From Moraxella caprae DSM 19149 (lineage in GTDB: Bacteria; Pseudomonadota; Gammaproteobacteria; Pseudomonadales; Moraxellaceae), in the NCBI RefSeq assembly GCF_000426885.1, contig NZ_KE384583.1, positions 55,322 through 119,321 of the forward strand: a stretch of 64,000 nucleotides of DNA, in the 5' to 3' direction. The translations under genes and the position numbers were made by a program. Positions 35,601 to 45,670 of this stretch are shown piece by piece. Positions within the stretch are counted from its first letter, which is position 1; each line of letters opens with the position of its first letter. The notes beneath the pieces were generated by a model. That model worked only from the letters and a program-made list of their open reading frames with translations, did not search any database and was not told the DNA's origin.

Positions 35601-38600
35601 TCTTTAATCTTAGACTGCTCTTTTAGAGTATTGCCAAGCTCTTGATAATAATTCTCTCGCTCTAACGTAATGGTACTTAGGTTATTTAGAATTGATTTAT
35701 CCACCGTTAACGCCATGCTACCTGCCATGGCGTCAAAGAGCCCAATGAGCTCATGATGAACCGCAAGCAAGGCATCAATAAAACTGTCATCTTTGGCTTG
35801 TTCGGCATGCTCTGCCATCAGTTCATAGGCAGGCTTTAAGGACGCAAGCAGGCTTTGAAATTTTGGCAAATCTTGCGTACGCGCTAAAAGCATGTCAATC
35901 TGAGTAAGCTGTGTTTTGGCATAATCACAAATCACATTTTGTTCTTTGGCACTCATGCCCTCCAATTCAAGCTCAGCATCAAGCAGCTCATCAATCCCAT
36001 CAATCAGACTCTCTACATGATAAACATTAGTCTCATCAAGCATGAGCTCTTCAATTTCTTGCTTATCCTCAGCCAATTCCCCCAACTCTTGGGCGGTGAT
36101 GAGACCGCCATCGGTTTGGTTGTAGGCATCAAGATAGCCATCAATAAATGCCACTGCATTTTTGAGTGCTTGTTTGTGCTTATCACCCATCGGTGCATCA
36201 TGATGTTGCAAACTTTGCAAACCACGCTCAATAATAGCACCCACCTCACCCACTGCCACCAGTGGTGCCAAGCCTGATGCTCCACGCAAGGTGTGAAATG
36301 CACGCACCACCTTATTGTCCACGGGTGTCTGAGTATCTGCTTCATGTGCATTTAAAAATATTGTCACCTCCGCCAATAATTCTCTGGCTTCTTCGATAAA
36401 GATTTGGCACAGCATGTCCTCTTCATCATCTACAGGACTGCTTGGCGTGGTGTTAGACATGATCTGACCTGCCTGCTCCACCAAACTAAGTGCTTCGTGA
36501 GTGGGCTTGGTCTTCTTGTCAGTCTCATCATCTTGGGTGCGGTCTGTTTGTTCAGTGGTTTTGTCATTGATGACGTCTAGATTTGACTCACCTTCTACTG
36601 ATGACGCCACCAAAACAAGCTCAGGCACCAATACTCCATCATCTAATGACTGCAAAGCGCCATTATCGGCAACACTGTCAATGTCATCACCGTTTTCTGT
36701 ATTGGCATTTTGTATATCGGTGTTTTTGTCCAACCCATCAGCTACATCCAATGTGCGATAGTCAAACTCCTTGCCATGCCCTTTGCTATAAGCGTGAGCG
36801 ACCGCCTCCCACAGTTTTATCTTGGCAGGGTAATCGTCAGATTTGGATTCAAAGATGGATACCAACGCACCAAACTCGCCCAACACGTCACCGATGAGTG
36901 CCTGCATGCCATCATCCATCGGCACGGTCTCATCTAGGACACGGTTTAGCATGTTCTCAATCGACCAAGCCAGCTCACCAAGCTCATACGCCCCAACCAT
37001 ACGTCCTGAGCCTTTTAGGGTGTGAAAGCCCCGGCGGATATCGGTCAGCGTGCCTTTGTCAGGACTGCTTTGGTATTTATCAAAAAGCGGAATGATGGTC
37101 TCTAAGACCTCGCCTGCCTCTTCGATATAAATCTCGCGAATGTCTTCATCGACCTCCATCGGCTCATGCGTGGTTGCTTTGGCAGTCTCGATAAATGGCA
37201 ATAGTACCGCAGGCATGTCCGCTGTTTGGACTTGCTCATCATTGGTGGTATCATCAACAATCTCCTCAGAAACACTTTCGATTTCATCAGCATTTGCCAA
37301 CTCATCACCAATAGACTCATCGTCATCCTCGCCAATCATGATGTTGTCATCTGCCACATCATCACCGACCGACTCGTCTGTCTCTACTAATGGCTCGTCT
37401 TGCACCTCATATTCTATGCTCTCGCCTGCTAGGTCAGGTCTGCCTTCATCCATGGGTCTACCCGCCAAGATATTATTGGCACGCATGACTACCAGTGCAT
37501 TATCCACGCTCGGGGGTTGACTGCTTGCAAAGTCCTGCACCATAACAGGGATAATTTCGGCAGTCTCACTAACGATGGCCACCACATCAGGACTGACTTT
37601 GATCGTCTCGTCTAGAACACGGTTAAGCATATTTTCAATGGCCCAAGCAGTCTCACCCACTTGAAATGCCCCAACCATACGCCCTGAGCCTTTTAGGGTG
37701 TGCCAATTACGGCGAATCTCTTTTAGCGGTTTGAGATTTTGGGGGTCAGCTTGCCATTTTGGTAGGTGCGTGTGCATCTCTTCCATGACTTCATCGACCT
37801 CTTCGATGAAAATCTCACGGAATTCTTCATCATGACTAAAATCATCTTCTTTTAGGCTTGCCTTGGCAGCAAGATAAACCTCACTTAGCCCATCTGTAGC
37901 CTGCCCCTCTGCTACGTCTTGTTTTGTCTCACCAAGAACTACCACTTGCTCATCAGACTCTTTTTGGGCAAGTTTTTCATCGGCAATATCAGCAATATTG
38001 ATATTATTCGTATCGTCTGCATCATCTATATCGTCAAAAATAACATCAGCTTCGCCAATCATCTCATCATCAAAGACGACTTCATCAAACACATCTTGGT
38101 CTGGCAAATCTTGGCTATTGTCGGCTTGAACAACATCTACATCATCGACAACCATCTCATCTTCGTTGGTGCCATTTTCAGGTAGCTCATCAGTCAATAA
38201 CTCACTACTTGCAAGACTTGGTACAACATTATCCACCGTGCCTTCATTGACATAATCAGACAACAAAATTTCATCATCTTCTTGGGTTGCATACACACCA
38301 TCTTCTGCCGTGTGAGGCTCTTGGTCGGGCAACTCATCCACCATAAGTTCATCGTCGTCAAGCTTCTCATCATCCAAGGTCAATGCAATACTGTCATCAA
38401 ATAAATCTAACTCAATATCTTCATCAGGCAAATGATTGATGATTTGTGGCTCATCTTGGACTGGGTCATCATCTAAGCGTGGATTTTGGCTTTGGTCGCC
38501 TACTTGACCGACTGCCAAAACTGGTTCATCAACAAAAATATCATCAAACAGCTCATCATCTGCCACATCAAAGTCGACTGTTTCACTCTTTGTGGATGTT

Positions 38601-40807
38601 TTGATGTCATCAACACCAAAATTATCATCAAAGGTAAGCGTATCATCAAACAAATCATCAAAATCATCTTGGCTGATTTGGTTGTCTTGGGCGACTTGAT
38701 GGCTGATATTAATACTCTCATCAGGTGTTATGATGGCTGTCTTATGAGCATCATGAATGTCTAGACCAATCTCATCCAAAGTCTTATCATGCATGCCATC
38801 AATGCTAACGTCAATAACATCAACATCATTCTCTGCTTTGGCATCATCCAAAGACATGTCATCCGCTGGCAACTCATCGATGGTCAATGTACCATCTAAC
38901 TCAAAATCATCAATAACCTGCTCGGTTTGATTTTCATCTTGGGCATTTTTTTGCACAGACGGCTCAACCATCTGACTTTCAAAGACGACATCATGAGCCA
39001 GTTCTCGCCCATCTTCTGCTTCGCTGTCTTGCCCATCATTAACATCTAGATTGACATCAATACCTAATCCCAAATCCACATTTGTATTTGTGTCTGTATC
39101 CAAAACATCTTGGATGCCATCTTGAGCGTCGTCAAGGTTTGTTTGTGATGGCAAAGTGGGGACATGCTCGCCTGCGTCATCATAAACCGTGACATGCTGA
39201 TGAGCAGAGTGACGTGCCATCTCCACATCATGCAGTTCAGGCTCGCTTAGATTGGCATCAAGCAGTAGTCTTTGAGCATCATCGGTGCATTCTTCTGTTC
39301 GGATGAGTAGAGCATGGTCAAATACTTGTTGTGCCAAATTATCAAGAAACATCTCAAACAAAGACAAACACTCGGCAGTCTTATGAGCGATTTGCCATGG
39401 GATATGATTTGGTGATTTTTCTTGGAGCAGGGTAAATACCCCCGCAATTTTTGTTGCCACTGTCGCCGCATCAAATAACCCTAGGTCATTAAAGTTTTTA
39501 ACCAGTAACTCAAAATTCTTAGATGATGGCAGTTTATCAGCTTGTTTATGGTTTAGGTAATCTGAGAACTTATCTTTGACTTCTTCTATTAAGATACGAA
39601 CTTCACGAAGCACATCTCGCTCATTGGCAACAATGTCATCATGACGACCGCCTTTGGTGTTGATAACCTCGGCGGTACTGGCGATGGCAGTATACAAATC
39701 TTGGAGCTGAGTGTTGAGTTGCCATTGCATTTGGGCAAACATCTCATCACTGCTTTGGGCGGTGGTTGCATCACTAATGATTTGCTCCACATAACGGGCA
39801 TAGAAAGACCAACCACGTGCTGACAGTTGCTCTTGCAAGGCGTGTAGCACATCCATCTTAATCTTGTTGTCCGCCAACGAAAATACCAGCCCCTCCACGG
39901 TCGCCAATACATGGGGAAAGAAAGCTTGGTCGTCTGCCAACATCTCATTGAGATGCTTTAAGAGGTTTTGAGCTTGCTCATTTAACACGTCCAGATTAGC
40001 AAGTACTACATAAATATCAGCAATAACATTTTCAAGCCAAATGCTTGCTTCAAGCTCTGGGGCAATGTCTGCCTTTTGAAAAGCAATCACACGATCAAGT
40101 TCGCCCAAGATATGAGCATAATAAGATGGCAATGGCTTGGTGTTTAATGAGGTGTTTTCAAGCCATAGTACCGTGATGAGCCATAGCTTTTGTAGCACAG
40201 GCTCCGTTGCTGCTCCTGCTAGGTGCGTGCCAAGATTACGCAGTTTGGTTAGTTGTTCGCCATTAGCCCCACTTTGGATAAGCTGTCCTGCCAACGCCCG
40301 CCAAGCCTGATTAATCTCTTGATAGCTTTTGTCATCTAGCGTGCCTGACTGAACCACTTTTAAGTCTATTTGCTCGCTAAACCGTTCATGAACCACCGAC
40401 TGCAAGATGCTTTGTTTGTCTATCTTGCCGCCCACATGAGCCCCTACCAAGTTAAGATAATAAATGCGTGAATTTAGTAAAGGACGTCGCAAAAAACCTG
40501 TGGTGGCATAGCGTTTTATCTCATTTTGCAACAGATGGCTGGCGTAGATGATTTTTGGCGCCAAAACCGCAGGGTTGCCCGTTTTTGCAAAATACTCAGC
40601 AGTCTCACCGATGGTTTTGGCAAGTTTGGTAAACTCAGGCAGATTTGCCATGACAAGCACATTGCCAATAACACCATATTGGCGAGCAAAATAAGCCAAC
40701 ATCTCAGATGCTGACGGGGCTGTATGGGCGTGCAATGCTTGAAATTCTTGGTTTAACGGGTCAATCAGCCATTCTAATGCCACTAATTCATTGGACTGCT
40801 TAATCAT
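32663..40807 (-). CDS. chpA: Giant hybrid chemosensory histidine kinase ChpA
   Basis: Central CheA-like kinase of the twitching chemosensory system; phosphorylates PilG and PilH. 2714 residues, longer than P. aeruginosa ChpA (~2470). Layout: helical N-terminal region (1-540); a very acidic Asp-rich low-complexity region (about 545-985); then five HPt domains with HTLKGSGRM (about 1036 and 1262), HTLRGASGL (about 1506) and HTIKGGAR (about 1810 and 1983). Next are the dimerisation region, HATPase with MLRNAVDHGVE (about 2305) and GRGVGMDVVR, a CheW domain (about 2420-2560), and a C-terminal receiver with DDSVTVRK and LLDIEMPRMDG (Asp about 2643). Stop at 32663, 30 bases before chpB. Confidence 0.95.
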   Translation of the reverse strand: MIKQSNELVALEWLIDPLNQEFQALHAHTAPSASEMLAYFARQYGVIGNVLVMANLPEFTKLAKTIGETAEYFAKTGNPAVLAPKIIYASHLLQNEIKRYATTGFLRRPLLNSRIYYLNLVGAHVGGKIDKQSILQSVVHERFSEQIDLKVVQSGTLDDKSYQEINQAWRALAGQLIQSGANGEQLTKLRNLGTHLAGAATEPVLQKLWLITVLWLENTSLNTKPLPSYYAHILGELDRVIAFQKADIAPELEASIWLENVIADIYVVLANLDVLNEQAQNLLKHLNEMLADDQAFFPHVLATVEGLVFSLADNKIKMDVLHALQEQLSARGWSFYARYVEQIISDATTAQSSDEMFAQMQWQLNTQLQDLYTAIASTAEVINTKGGRHDDIVANERDVLREVRILIEEVKDKFSDYLNHKQADKLPSSKNFELLVKNFNDLGLFDAATVATKIAGVFTLLQEKSPNHIPWQIAHKTAECLSLFEMFLDNLAQQVFDHALLIRTEECTDDAQRLLLDANLSEPELHDVEMARHSAHQHVTVYDDAGEHVPTLPSQTNLDDAQDGIQDVLDTDTNTNVDLGLGIDVNLDVNDGQDSEAEDGRELAHDVVFESQMVEPSVQKNAQDENQTEQVIDDFELDGTLTIDELPADDMSLDDAKAENDVDVIDVSIDGMHDKTLDEIGLDIHDAHKTAIITPDESINISHQVAQDNQISQDDFDDLFDDTLTFDDNFGVDDIKTSTKSETVDFDVADDELFDDIFVDEPVLAVGQVGDQSQNPRLDDDPVQDEPQIINHLPDEDIELDLFDDSIALTLDDEKLDDDELMVDELPDQEPHTAEDGVYATQEDDEILLSDYVNEGTVDNVVPSLASSELLTDELPENGTNEDEMVVDDVDVVQADNSQDLPDQDVFDEVVFDDEMIGEADVIFDDIDDADDTNNINIADIADEKLAQKESDEQVVVLGETKQDVAEGQATDGLSEVYLAAKASLKEDDFSHDEEFREIFIEEVDEVMEEMHTHLPKWQADPQNLKPLKEIRRNWHTLKGSGRMVGAFQVGETAWAIENMLNRVLDETIKVSPDVVAIVSETAEIIPVMVQDFASSQPPSVDNALVVMRANNILAGRPMDEGRPDLAGESIEYEVQDEPLVETDESVGDDVADDNIMIGEDDDESIGDELANADEIESVSEEIVDDTTNDEQVQTADMPAVLLPFIETAKATTHEPMEVDEDIREIYIEEAGEVLETIIPLFDKYQSSPDKGTLTDIRRGFHTLKGSGRMVGAYELGELAWSIENMLNRVLDETVPMDDGMQALIGDVLGEFGALVSIFESKSDDYPAKIKLWEAVAHAYSKGHGKEFDYRTLDVADGLDKNTDIQNANTENGDDIDSVADNGALQSLDDGVLVPELVLVASSVEGESNLDVINDKTTEQTDRTQDDETDKKTKPTHEALSLVEQAGQIMSNTTPSSPVDDEEDMLCQIFIEEARELLAEVTIFLNAHEADTQTPVDNKVVRAFHTLRGASGLAPLVAVGEVGAIIERGLQSLQHHDAPMGDKHKQALKNAVAFIDGYLDAYNQTDGGLITAQELGELAEDKQEIEELMLDETNVYHVESLIDGIDELLDAELELEGMSAKEQNVICDYAKTQLTQIDMLLARTQDLPKFQSLLASLKPAYELMAEHAEQAKDDSFIDALLAVHHELIGLFDAMAGSMALTVDKSILNNLSTITLERENYYQELGNTLKEQSKIKEDADSSKASIDKGVSQSDSQAPIRLEMIATDDELLEIFLDEALELDAEVTEVFGQWRDDKENLDHLKTLQRHLHTIKGGARLAGISSIGDLTHEAESVYERFTNKQMTVTDPWVRTMQRVQDVLSLQLDAVKNTKQSFFADNTIADLQAYLSAGEVPEGAVIAIPVLDAKKEESASAQPATPELDEEARYQSFIKDSWQGNLPDKDILGVFLEETKELAESSSENFAAFRNNTSDVASLQALQRKLHTIKGGARMVSANGVADLAHEMETVYEGLGNRRLPATRMVANLLFACHDWITSAVGLLEHNYNPPRPTPLVDALHCFIKNPDDLNEVPVVSLENEIDFISEYQAFLAESKNTRDISRMPPMKGVFGESVDSSSNNEMIRISAPLLERMINLSGEAAINRARIDMNLASITGSIEEMGVTVQRLFDQLRRMDIELEEQILAQIDDGTFDEDFDPLEMDQYSSLNQLSKSLSESASDLLDIKATMLDKTRDGENLLLQLSRTQADLQDSLMNSRMVPFSRLTPRLQRIVRQTASELGKNVELTVINADDEMDRSILDRITSPLEHMLRNAVDHGVEMPAKRSELGKPLTGHITLEVLREGGEMVILLSDDGAGVNVDAVRNKAISQGLIHPDEQLADNDIMQYIFNAGLSTTNKVTQISGRGVGMDVVRTEIRQLGGSVSVESEFGRGSRFIIRVPLTVSVSDALIVRVADRQYAIPLVQIERVVQMNATELLTYHQSGNNTIKIDNKNYRLRYLNEILTGNYFNEIVSGVSLPVIIIKTQTGQALALQVDEIVGSRIEIVVKPLGRQLSNLSGISAATIMGDGSVMLILDLLALMRTAQAKRENKEVEPVVSRRHLIMVVDDSVTVRKVTSRFLERQGFEVIVAKDGVDAIEILQDNIPDLMLLDIEMPRMDGFEVATQVRHSPRLSHLPIIMITSRTGEKHRDRAFEIGVNDYMGKPFQEVELLERIGKLLNI

Positions 40808-40882
40808 ATTATCATCCTAAAACAATACTTTAATTGGCTTGTGCCATTTTTTAAATCATCATTTGACATGGGTACAAGTCAG

Positions 40883-41764
40883 TCATTGGCTTATTTTTTG
40901 CCAAGCGTTAATCTGACCGTTATCGACACGCCTCATATTAGGGTGTTGCCAAAACATGGCTTCATTAGGAGCAAACAAAACACAACCGCCAATATCTAAA
41001 TTCTGCACAAAATATGCCAAAATGTCTCTTTGGTCAAATTTTCTAAAATAAATCAGCACATTTTGACAAATAATCACCTGTTGCTTGGGCAAGTCAAGCG
41101 GTTGTTTTGCAAAAAGGTTATGCCAAAAAAATTGGGTGTGTTGCCGAGTTTTTATGTCCACCTGCCATATTTTTTGGTGATTAAAAACGCCCACCCCATC
41201 GTGCGTGGCATGAAGCTGGGAGTGGTAACGGGCAGGGATTTCATTAATTTGTCTGCCTGTATACTCGCCTTTTTTTGCCAACGTCAGCGAGCGTACGGAC
41301 AAATCCGAGCCATTGACCTGAAACGGCAAAGGTCTGACAAACTGCCGAGATATCAAGTCAAGTGTCATTGCCAACGAATACGTCTCTTGACCTGTAGAAC
41401 ATCCTGCACTCCATACCGAAAACATCGACGGAACATCAAACGATGGTGTTGCCTTATGCCACTTAGTAATATAAGATTTGTACAGCTCTCCTACGAATGT
41501 CAAAGACGGCTCATGGCGAAAAAAACGACTCTCCGCAATGAGCAAGTTATCAAGTAGCGACTGAGTCAAGGCTGGCAATGGTTCTGATGGTACAACAATA
41601 TCATGTTGCAAAGCATCATACAACTCATGTACGCTCATGTTGTGACTTTGGGCGGTGGTCGTGATGGCATAAATGAGCCAATTATGTTGCACCGACGGCA
41701 ACACAAATCCACAGATTCGCTCTATGTACGCTTGCCACAAAGGCAAATTCATCACGCCCCCCAT
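40883..41764 (-). CDS. pilK: Chemotaxis methyltransferase PilK (CheR-type)
   Basis: SAM-dependent methylation of receptor glutamates on PilJ. 293 residues, as in P. aeruginosa. SAM-binding FSVWSAGCSTGQETYSLAM (about residue 111), ANEAMFW-type end and a long N-terminal helical domain (YIERICGFVLPSVQHNW). It starts 8 bases after the pilJ stop and is followed by chpA after 75 bases. Confidence 0.92.
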   Translation of the reverse strand: MGGVMNLPLWQAYIERICGFVLPSVQHNWLIYAITTTAQSHNMSVHELYDALQHDIVVPSEPLPALTQSLLDNLLIAESRFFRHEPSLTFVGELYKSYITKWHKATPSFDVPSMFSVWSAGCSTGQETYSLAMTLDLISRQFVRPLPFQVNGSDLSVRSLTLAKKGEYTGRQINEIPARYHSQLHATHDGVGVFNHQKIWQVDIKTRQHTQFFWHNLFAKQPLDLPKQQVIICQNVLIYFRKFDQRDILAYFVQNLDIGGCVLFAPNEAMFWQHPNMRRVDNGQINAWQKISQ

Positions 41765-41772
41765 GCTAACAA

Positions 41773-43836
41773 TCAGTTGTCAGCAAAAACATCATCGTTG
41801 GATAGCTTAAAGCCAGATACTGACTCTTGCAAGGCTGCCGCCATCTCGTTTAGACGACCCACCGAACGAGCAGTCGCCATCGTACCTGATGAAGTTTGCG
41901 AGGTAATATCTTGAATGATGTTCATCGTGCTAGAAATATGACCTGCAGAGGTGGCTTGCTGACGGGCAGCGTTTGAGATGTTTTGGATTAAATCTGCCAG
42001 TGTGTTCGATACGGTTTGTACCTCGTCTAGTGCCTCGCCTGCGTCTTTGGCAAGTTTTGCACCTTTTACAACTTCTGCAGTGGTAGACTCCATCGATGAT
42101 ACCGCTTCATTGGTATCCGCCTGAATGGTCTTAACCAGTGTCTCAATCTGACGAGTCGCCGCAGCCGAACGTTCTGCCAGTCGCTGTACCTCGTCGGCAA
42201 CGACCGCAAAACCACGACCTGCCTCACCTGCCATCGATGCCTGAATGGCGGCGTTCAAGGCCAGAATATTGGTTTGGTCGGCAATGTCGTTAATCAATCC
42301 AACAATATCACCAATCTCTTGAGACGATTCACCCAGACGCTTAATACGCTTAGAGGTTTCTTGAATTTGATTACGGATGGTGTTCATGCCCTCAATAGAG
42401 CGTTGTACCACGTCCGCACCGTTTTGAGCAATGGCAACCGAACGCTGGGCAACCGAGGCAGACTCTGAAGCGTTGGCAGATACTTGGTCAATCGACACCG
42501 CCATCTCATTAATCGCGGCAGACACGCCTGCAATCTCTTGGGCTTGATGCTCGGACGCTTCGGCAAGCTCTACCGCGGTCATCTGTGTTTGTTGTGATGA
42601 CTGGGCAACTCGGTCGGCAGTGGTGTTAATGGCAAGTACCAGCTGACGCAGTTGGTCGATGGCGAAGTTCACCGAGTCGGCAATCGCCCCCGTAAAATCT
42701 TCTGATACGGTGGCGTTTACGGTCAAGTCACCTTCTGCTAGGTCGCCCAATTCATCAAGCAGTCGCAAAATCGCCATTTGTGAGCGTTCGTTTTCTTCTT
42801 GGATTTGTCTGGCTCGTGCCGCTTCTTTTTCCATCTCTTGACGCTGACGCATGTTTTCTTTTTCACTAATGCGTAATTCTTGACTGTTTTGCTGTCTTAG
42901 TAAACGATACAAAGCAAATGCCAAAGCAAGAGCACTAAGTAGCAACAAAAGTGCAGGGATTAGAATGCTTTTTTGGGTAATAATGCCACGGTCAATCTTG
43001 GAAAGTTGCTCTTGGGTCTTAGTAGCAAGATCAGTGAGTGCTTGGGCAGATTCACGGGATTGGATGGTGGGGTTACTTAGGTCAGTCAATTGACTGATGA
43101 CAGGCTTCACCATCTGCCGATAGGTATCATCAATGGCTTGCAAGGATGGGGAGGCTTGCCCATAGACTACTTGCTGGTTTTTTAAGATGCGTGCAAAATT
43201 TGACACTTCTTCTTTAAACTCATCGGTATTGGTGCCTGTACTGCTGGTCAATGCCGCCATTTTTTCGCTGATGCGTTCAAGGCGTAAAATCTGCTCTTGG
43301 ATTTCTTTGATGGTGGCAGATGACAGCCCTACTTTTATCGCCTGATCGGTAACACTCGCATACCGCTCTTGCATTTGACGAGCGGCATCTTGAACCTGAT
43401 TTTGTAAATCTTGCAAAGCGTTGACGTCGTTTTGATGTGTGACGATATAATCGACACTGCCTTTTTTAGACTGCCAATCACTGCTGATGGCGTTGATCGC
43501 CTCTGCATCGCCCACCATTTTGTTATTTTGCAGGCGTGATAATGCCGACTCATAGGACTGTACGTCTGTCAGTAACTTGGCATAAGCAGCTTTACTAACA
43601 TCAAAATCACGAGAAAACGTGGCATCATTGACATCTTTGACGATATTTACCGCACTGACTTCCAGCTGATTGACATCGCCAAGATAATCGGTTACTTTTA
43701 GAAGTGAATACGCCAAATACGCCAAGCTAAACATGGCAATGAACCCAGAGATGATGAGTAGCGTCCACCACTTTTTCTCTGAATCTGACGTTGGTGCGAC
43801 CACTAGGGGTTCTGAGACTTTGCTCACATCATTCAT
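41773..43836 (-). CDS. pilJ: Twitching-motility methyl-accepting receptor PilJ
   Basis: Inner-membrane chemoreceptor sensing pilus-related signals. 687 residues. First membrane segment about residues 31-52 ([19 protein letters not shown]), long helical periplasmic region, second segment about residues 293-315 ([21 protein letters not shown]), HAMP, then the signalling domain with [20 protein letters not shown] (about residue 540). It ends 8 bases before pilK. The 280-base gap to pilI upstream holds no visible gene. Confidence 0.95.
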   Translation of the reverse strand: MNDVSKVSEPLVVAPTSDSEKKWWTLLIISGFIAMFSLAYLAYSLLKVTDYLGDVNQLEVSAVNIVKDVNDATFSRDFDVSKAAYAKLLTDVQSYESALSRLQNNKMVGDAEAINAISSDWQSKKGSVDYIVTHQNDVNALQDLQNQVQDAARQMQERYASVTDQAIKVGLSSATIKEIQEQILRLERISEKMAALTSSTGTNTDEFKEEVSNFARILKNQQVVYGQASPSLQAIDDTYRQMVKPVISQLTDLSNPTIQSRESAQALTDLATKTQEQLSKIDRGIITQKSILIPALLLLLSALALAFALYRLLRQQNSQELRISEKENMRQRQEMEKEAARARQIQEENERSQMAILRLLDELGDLAEGDLTVNATVSEDFTGAIADSVNFAIDQLRQLVLAINTTADRVAQSSQQTQMTAVELAEASEHQAQEIAGVSAAINEMAVSIDQVSANASESASVAQRSVAIAQNGADVVQRSIEGMNTIRNQIQETSKRIKRLGESSQEIGDIVGLINDIADQTNILALNAAIQASMAGEAGRGFAVVADEVQRLAERSAAATRQIETLVKTIQADTNEAVSSMESTTAEVVKGAKLAKDAGEALDEVQTVSNTLADLIQNISNAARQQATSAGHISSTMNIIQDITSQTSSGTMATARSVGRLNEMAAALQESVSGFKLSNDDVFADN

Positions 43837-44116
43837 TTTGCTTATCCTTTTAAAACCGAGCCACTTATCAATATCGCCCGCTTCTTACTTAACTGATACA
43901 ACTCATCAATTCCACCACTTGTTGATGAAATGCTTTTGATTGGTTTTACATTTGCTCAAATATACTGGGCGTGACCACCCTATAACACAAATGATATTTT
44001 TAGAAATATTTATGACACAATTTGTCATTGGCAAAAAAAATTTTAGCATGCTAGCAAGTTTTGATTTTATAGCAAACACTTAGGCTGTCAAAATCAACAA
44101 CACACCACCAGCATAA

Positions 44117-44647
44117 TTAGCCTAACGCTGCATTTAGATACTCTGTATCATGAAACAACAAAGACGGCATAACCACATGCCATGCCTTATCATCTTTGAC
44201 AAATCTGCCGTGGTTATACGGAGCAAAGGGCGACTCTTCAGGCAAAGGTACATCTTGGTACTCACTGCCTGAAAACTGCACCATGCCTGTCACTTGATCC
44301 ACCAAAATACCCGAAAAAAAGCCGTCTTGGTCGACAACCATCACCTTTTTGTTTTTAAGGCGCTCATGGCTGTCAATGTTTAAAAATTTTGCCAAATCCG
44401 CCAAAGGCAACAGCCGTCCCCGTACGTTCGCCACGCCGAGTAGCCACGGCTTGGTCAAGGGAATGGGGGTTAGTTCAGGCACCGCCAAAATCTCAGACAC
44501 CTCGCCCATCGGAGCGACAAATTCTTGCCCGCCCACTTCAAAGGCAATGCCAATCCACTGTGTATAATCCGAGTCATGTCGCCCTGTCGCCCGAGCCTTG
44601 GCAAGGTCGGTAAGACGCAAAAGCTCAATAAAACCAAAAGATGCCAT
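44117..44647 (-). CDS. pilI: CheW-type adaptor PilI
   Basis: Couples PilJ to ChpA. 176 residues with a clear CheW fold: WIGIAFEVGGQEFVAPMGEV, PWLLGVANVRGRLLPLADL (about residues 84-102), VDQDGFFSGILVDQVTGM. It begins 3 bases after pilH ends, so translation is closely coupled. Confidence 0.93.
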   Translation of the reverse strand: MASFGFIELLRLTDLAKARATGRHDSDYTQWIGIAFEVGGQEFVAPMGEVSEILAVPELTPIPLTKPWLLGVANVRGRLLPLADLAKFLNIDSHERLKNKKVMVVDQDGFFSGILVDQVTGMVQFSGSEYQDVPLPEESPFAPYNHGRFVKDDKAWHVVMPSLLFHDTEYLNAALG

Positions 44648-44650
44648 GAT

Positions 44651-45025
44651 TTACCCCGCAGATACACTCGTGACAGAACGAATGACTCTGATGAGTTCTT
44701 CTTCGTTAATGGGCTTAGTTAAGTATTCTTTTGCCCCTTGACGCTTACCCCACACACGGTCTGTCTCTTGGTTTTTGGTGCTGACAATAACCACAGGAAT
44801 GTGGGCAGTCTTTGGCTCACGGGTGATTTTACGGGTTGCTTGAAAGCCGTTCATCTCAGGCATGACGATGTCCATAAGCACCACATCGGGCATGACTTCA
44901 ATCGCTTTGGCACAGCCATCTTCGCCATTGTCTGCTTCAAACATCTCAAAGCCGTTTTTGACCAAAATTTCACGAAATCGCAACATTTCTGTTGGCGAAT
45001 CATCCACAACTAACACTTTTGCCAT
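44651..45025 (-). CDS. pilH: Response regulator PilH
   Basis: Single-domain CheY-like receiver that opposes or modulates PilG in pilus retraction control. 124 residues. VLVVDDSPTEM, phosphoacceptor Asp in VVLMDIVMPEMNG (about residue 52), and KPINEEEL (conserved Lys). The gene starts 64 bases after pilG ends. A VRS-type C-terminus (SVTSVSAG) is unremarkable. Confidence 0.93.
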   Translation of the reverse strand: MAKVLVVDDSPTEMLRFREILVKNGFEMFEADNGEDGCAKAIEVMPDVVLMDIVMPEMNGFQATRKITREPKTAHIPVVIVSTKNQETDRVWGKRQGAKEYLTKPINEEELIRVIRSVTSVSAG

Positions 45026-45088
45026 GCCTGTCTCCTATATTAAATGAATTTAACTTCTAACTAATCATCAAGAAGTCAAGAGAGCCGA

Positions 45089-45463
45089 CTAGCGAAAGCG
45101 ACTGATGGTCGCAAACAAGTCTTCTTTACTAAATGGTTTGGTCAAATACTCGTTTGAGCCCACGATACGTCCACGAGCTTTGTCAAACAGACCATCTTTG
45201 GACGATAGCATGATGACAGGTTTTTGGGCGTATTCTGGGTGATTTTTAATCATTGAGCAGGTTTGATACCCATCAAGGCGTGGCATCATAATGTCCACAA
45301 AGATGATGTCAGGGTTAGTCTCAACGATTTTTGATAAAGCATCAAAGCCATCAACGGCAGTAATCACTTCACAGCCTTCTTTTTGGAGTAGGGCTTCGGC
45401 GGTACGACGGATGGTTTTTGAGTCGTCAATAATCATGACTTTAAGACCAGCAAATTCACTCAC
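45089..45463 (-). CDS. pilG: Response regulator PilG
   Basis: CheY-like output regulator for pilus extension. 124 residues. VMIIDDSKTIRR, phosphoacceptor Asp in IIFVDIMMPRLDG (about residue 57) and LTKPFSKEDL. First gene of the pil-chp cluster; the 207-base gap to the divergent adaptor-lipoprotein gene should contain both promoters. Confidence 0.93.
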   Translation of the reverse strand: MSEFAGLKVMIIDDSKTIRRTAEALLQKEGCEVITAVDGFDALSKIVETNPDIIFVDIMMPRLDGYQTCSMIKNHPEYAQKPVIMLSSKDGLFDKARGRIVGSNEYLTKPFSKEDLFATISRFR

Positions 45464-45670
45464 GGGATTATCCTTTTGTTTGGAAATGGATTGTAAATTA
45501 GAAATTGGTTAAATTTTGACAATATTTTAGTCAGTAAAAACCTACTTTACTTTTTAGCACAAATAAGGCAAATTTTCCACTCTTTTTTGATAAAACAAAG
45601 GATTTATGGGCTAAAAATATGATACGATAGCAAGATATTTTTAGCGACCTGTTTTTATTGTCTTGTTATC

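Noticed and set aside
38500..39948. Frames antisense or alternate to chpA
   Set aside because: Shadow frames of the repetitive acidic region; no ribosome sites or recognisable motifs.
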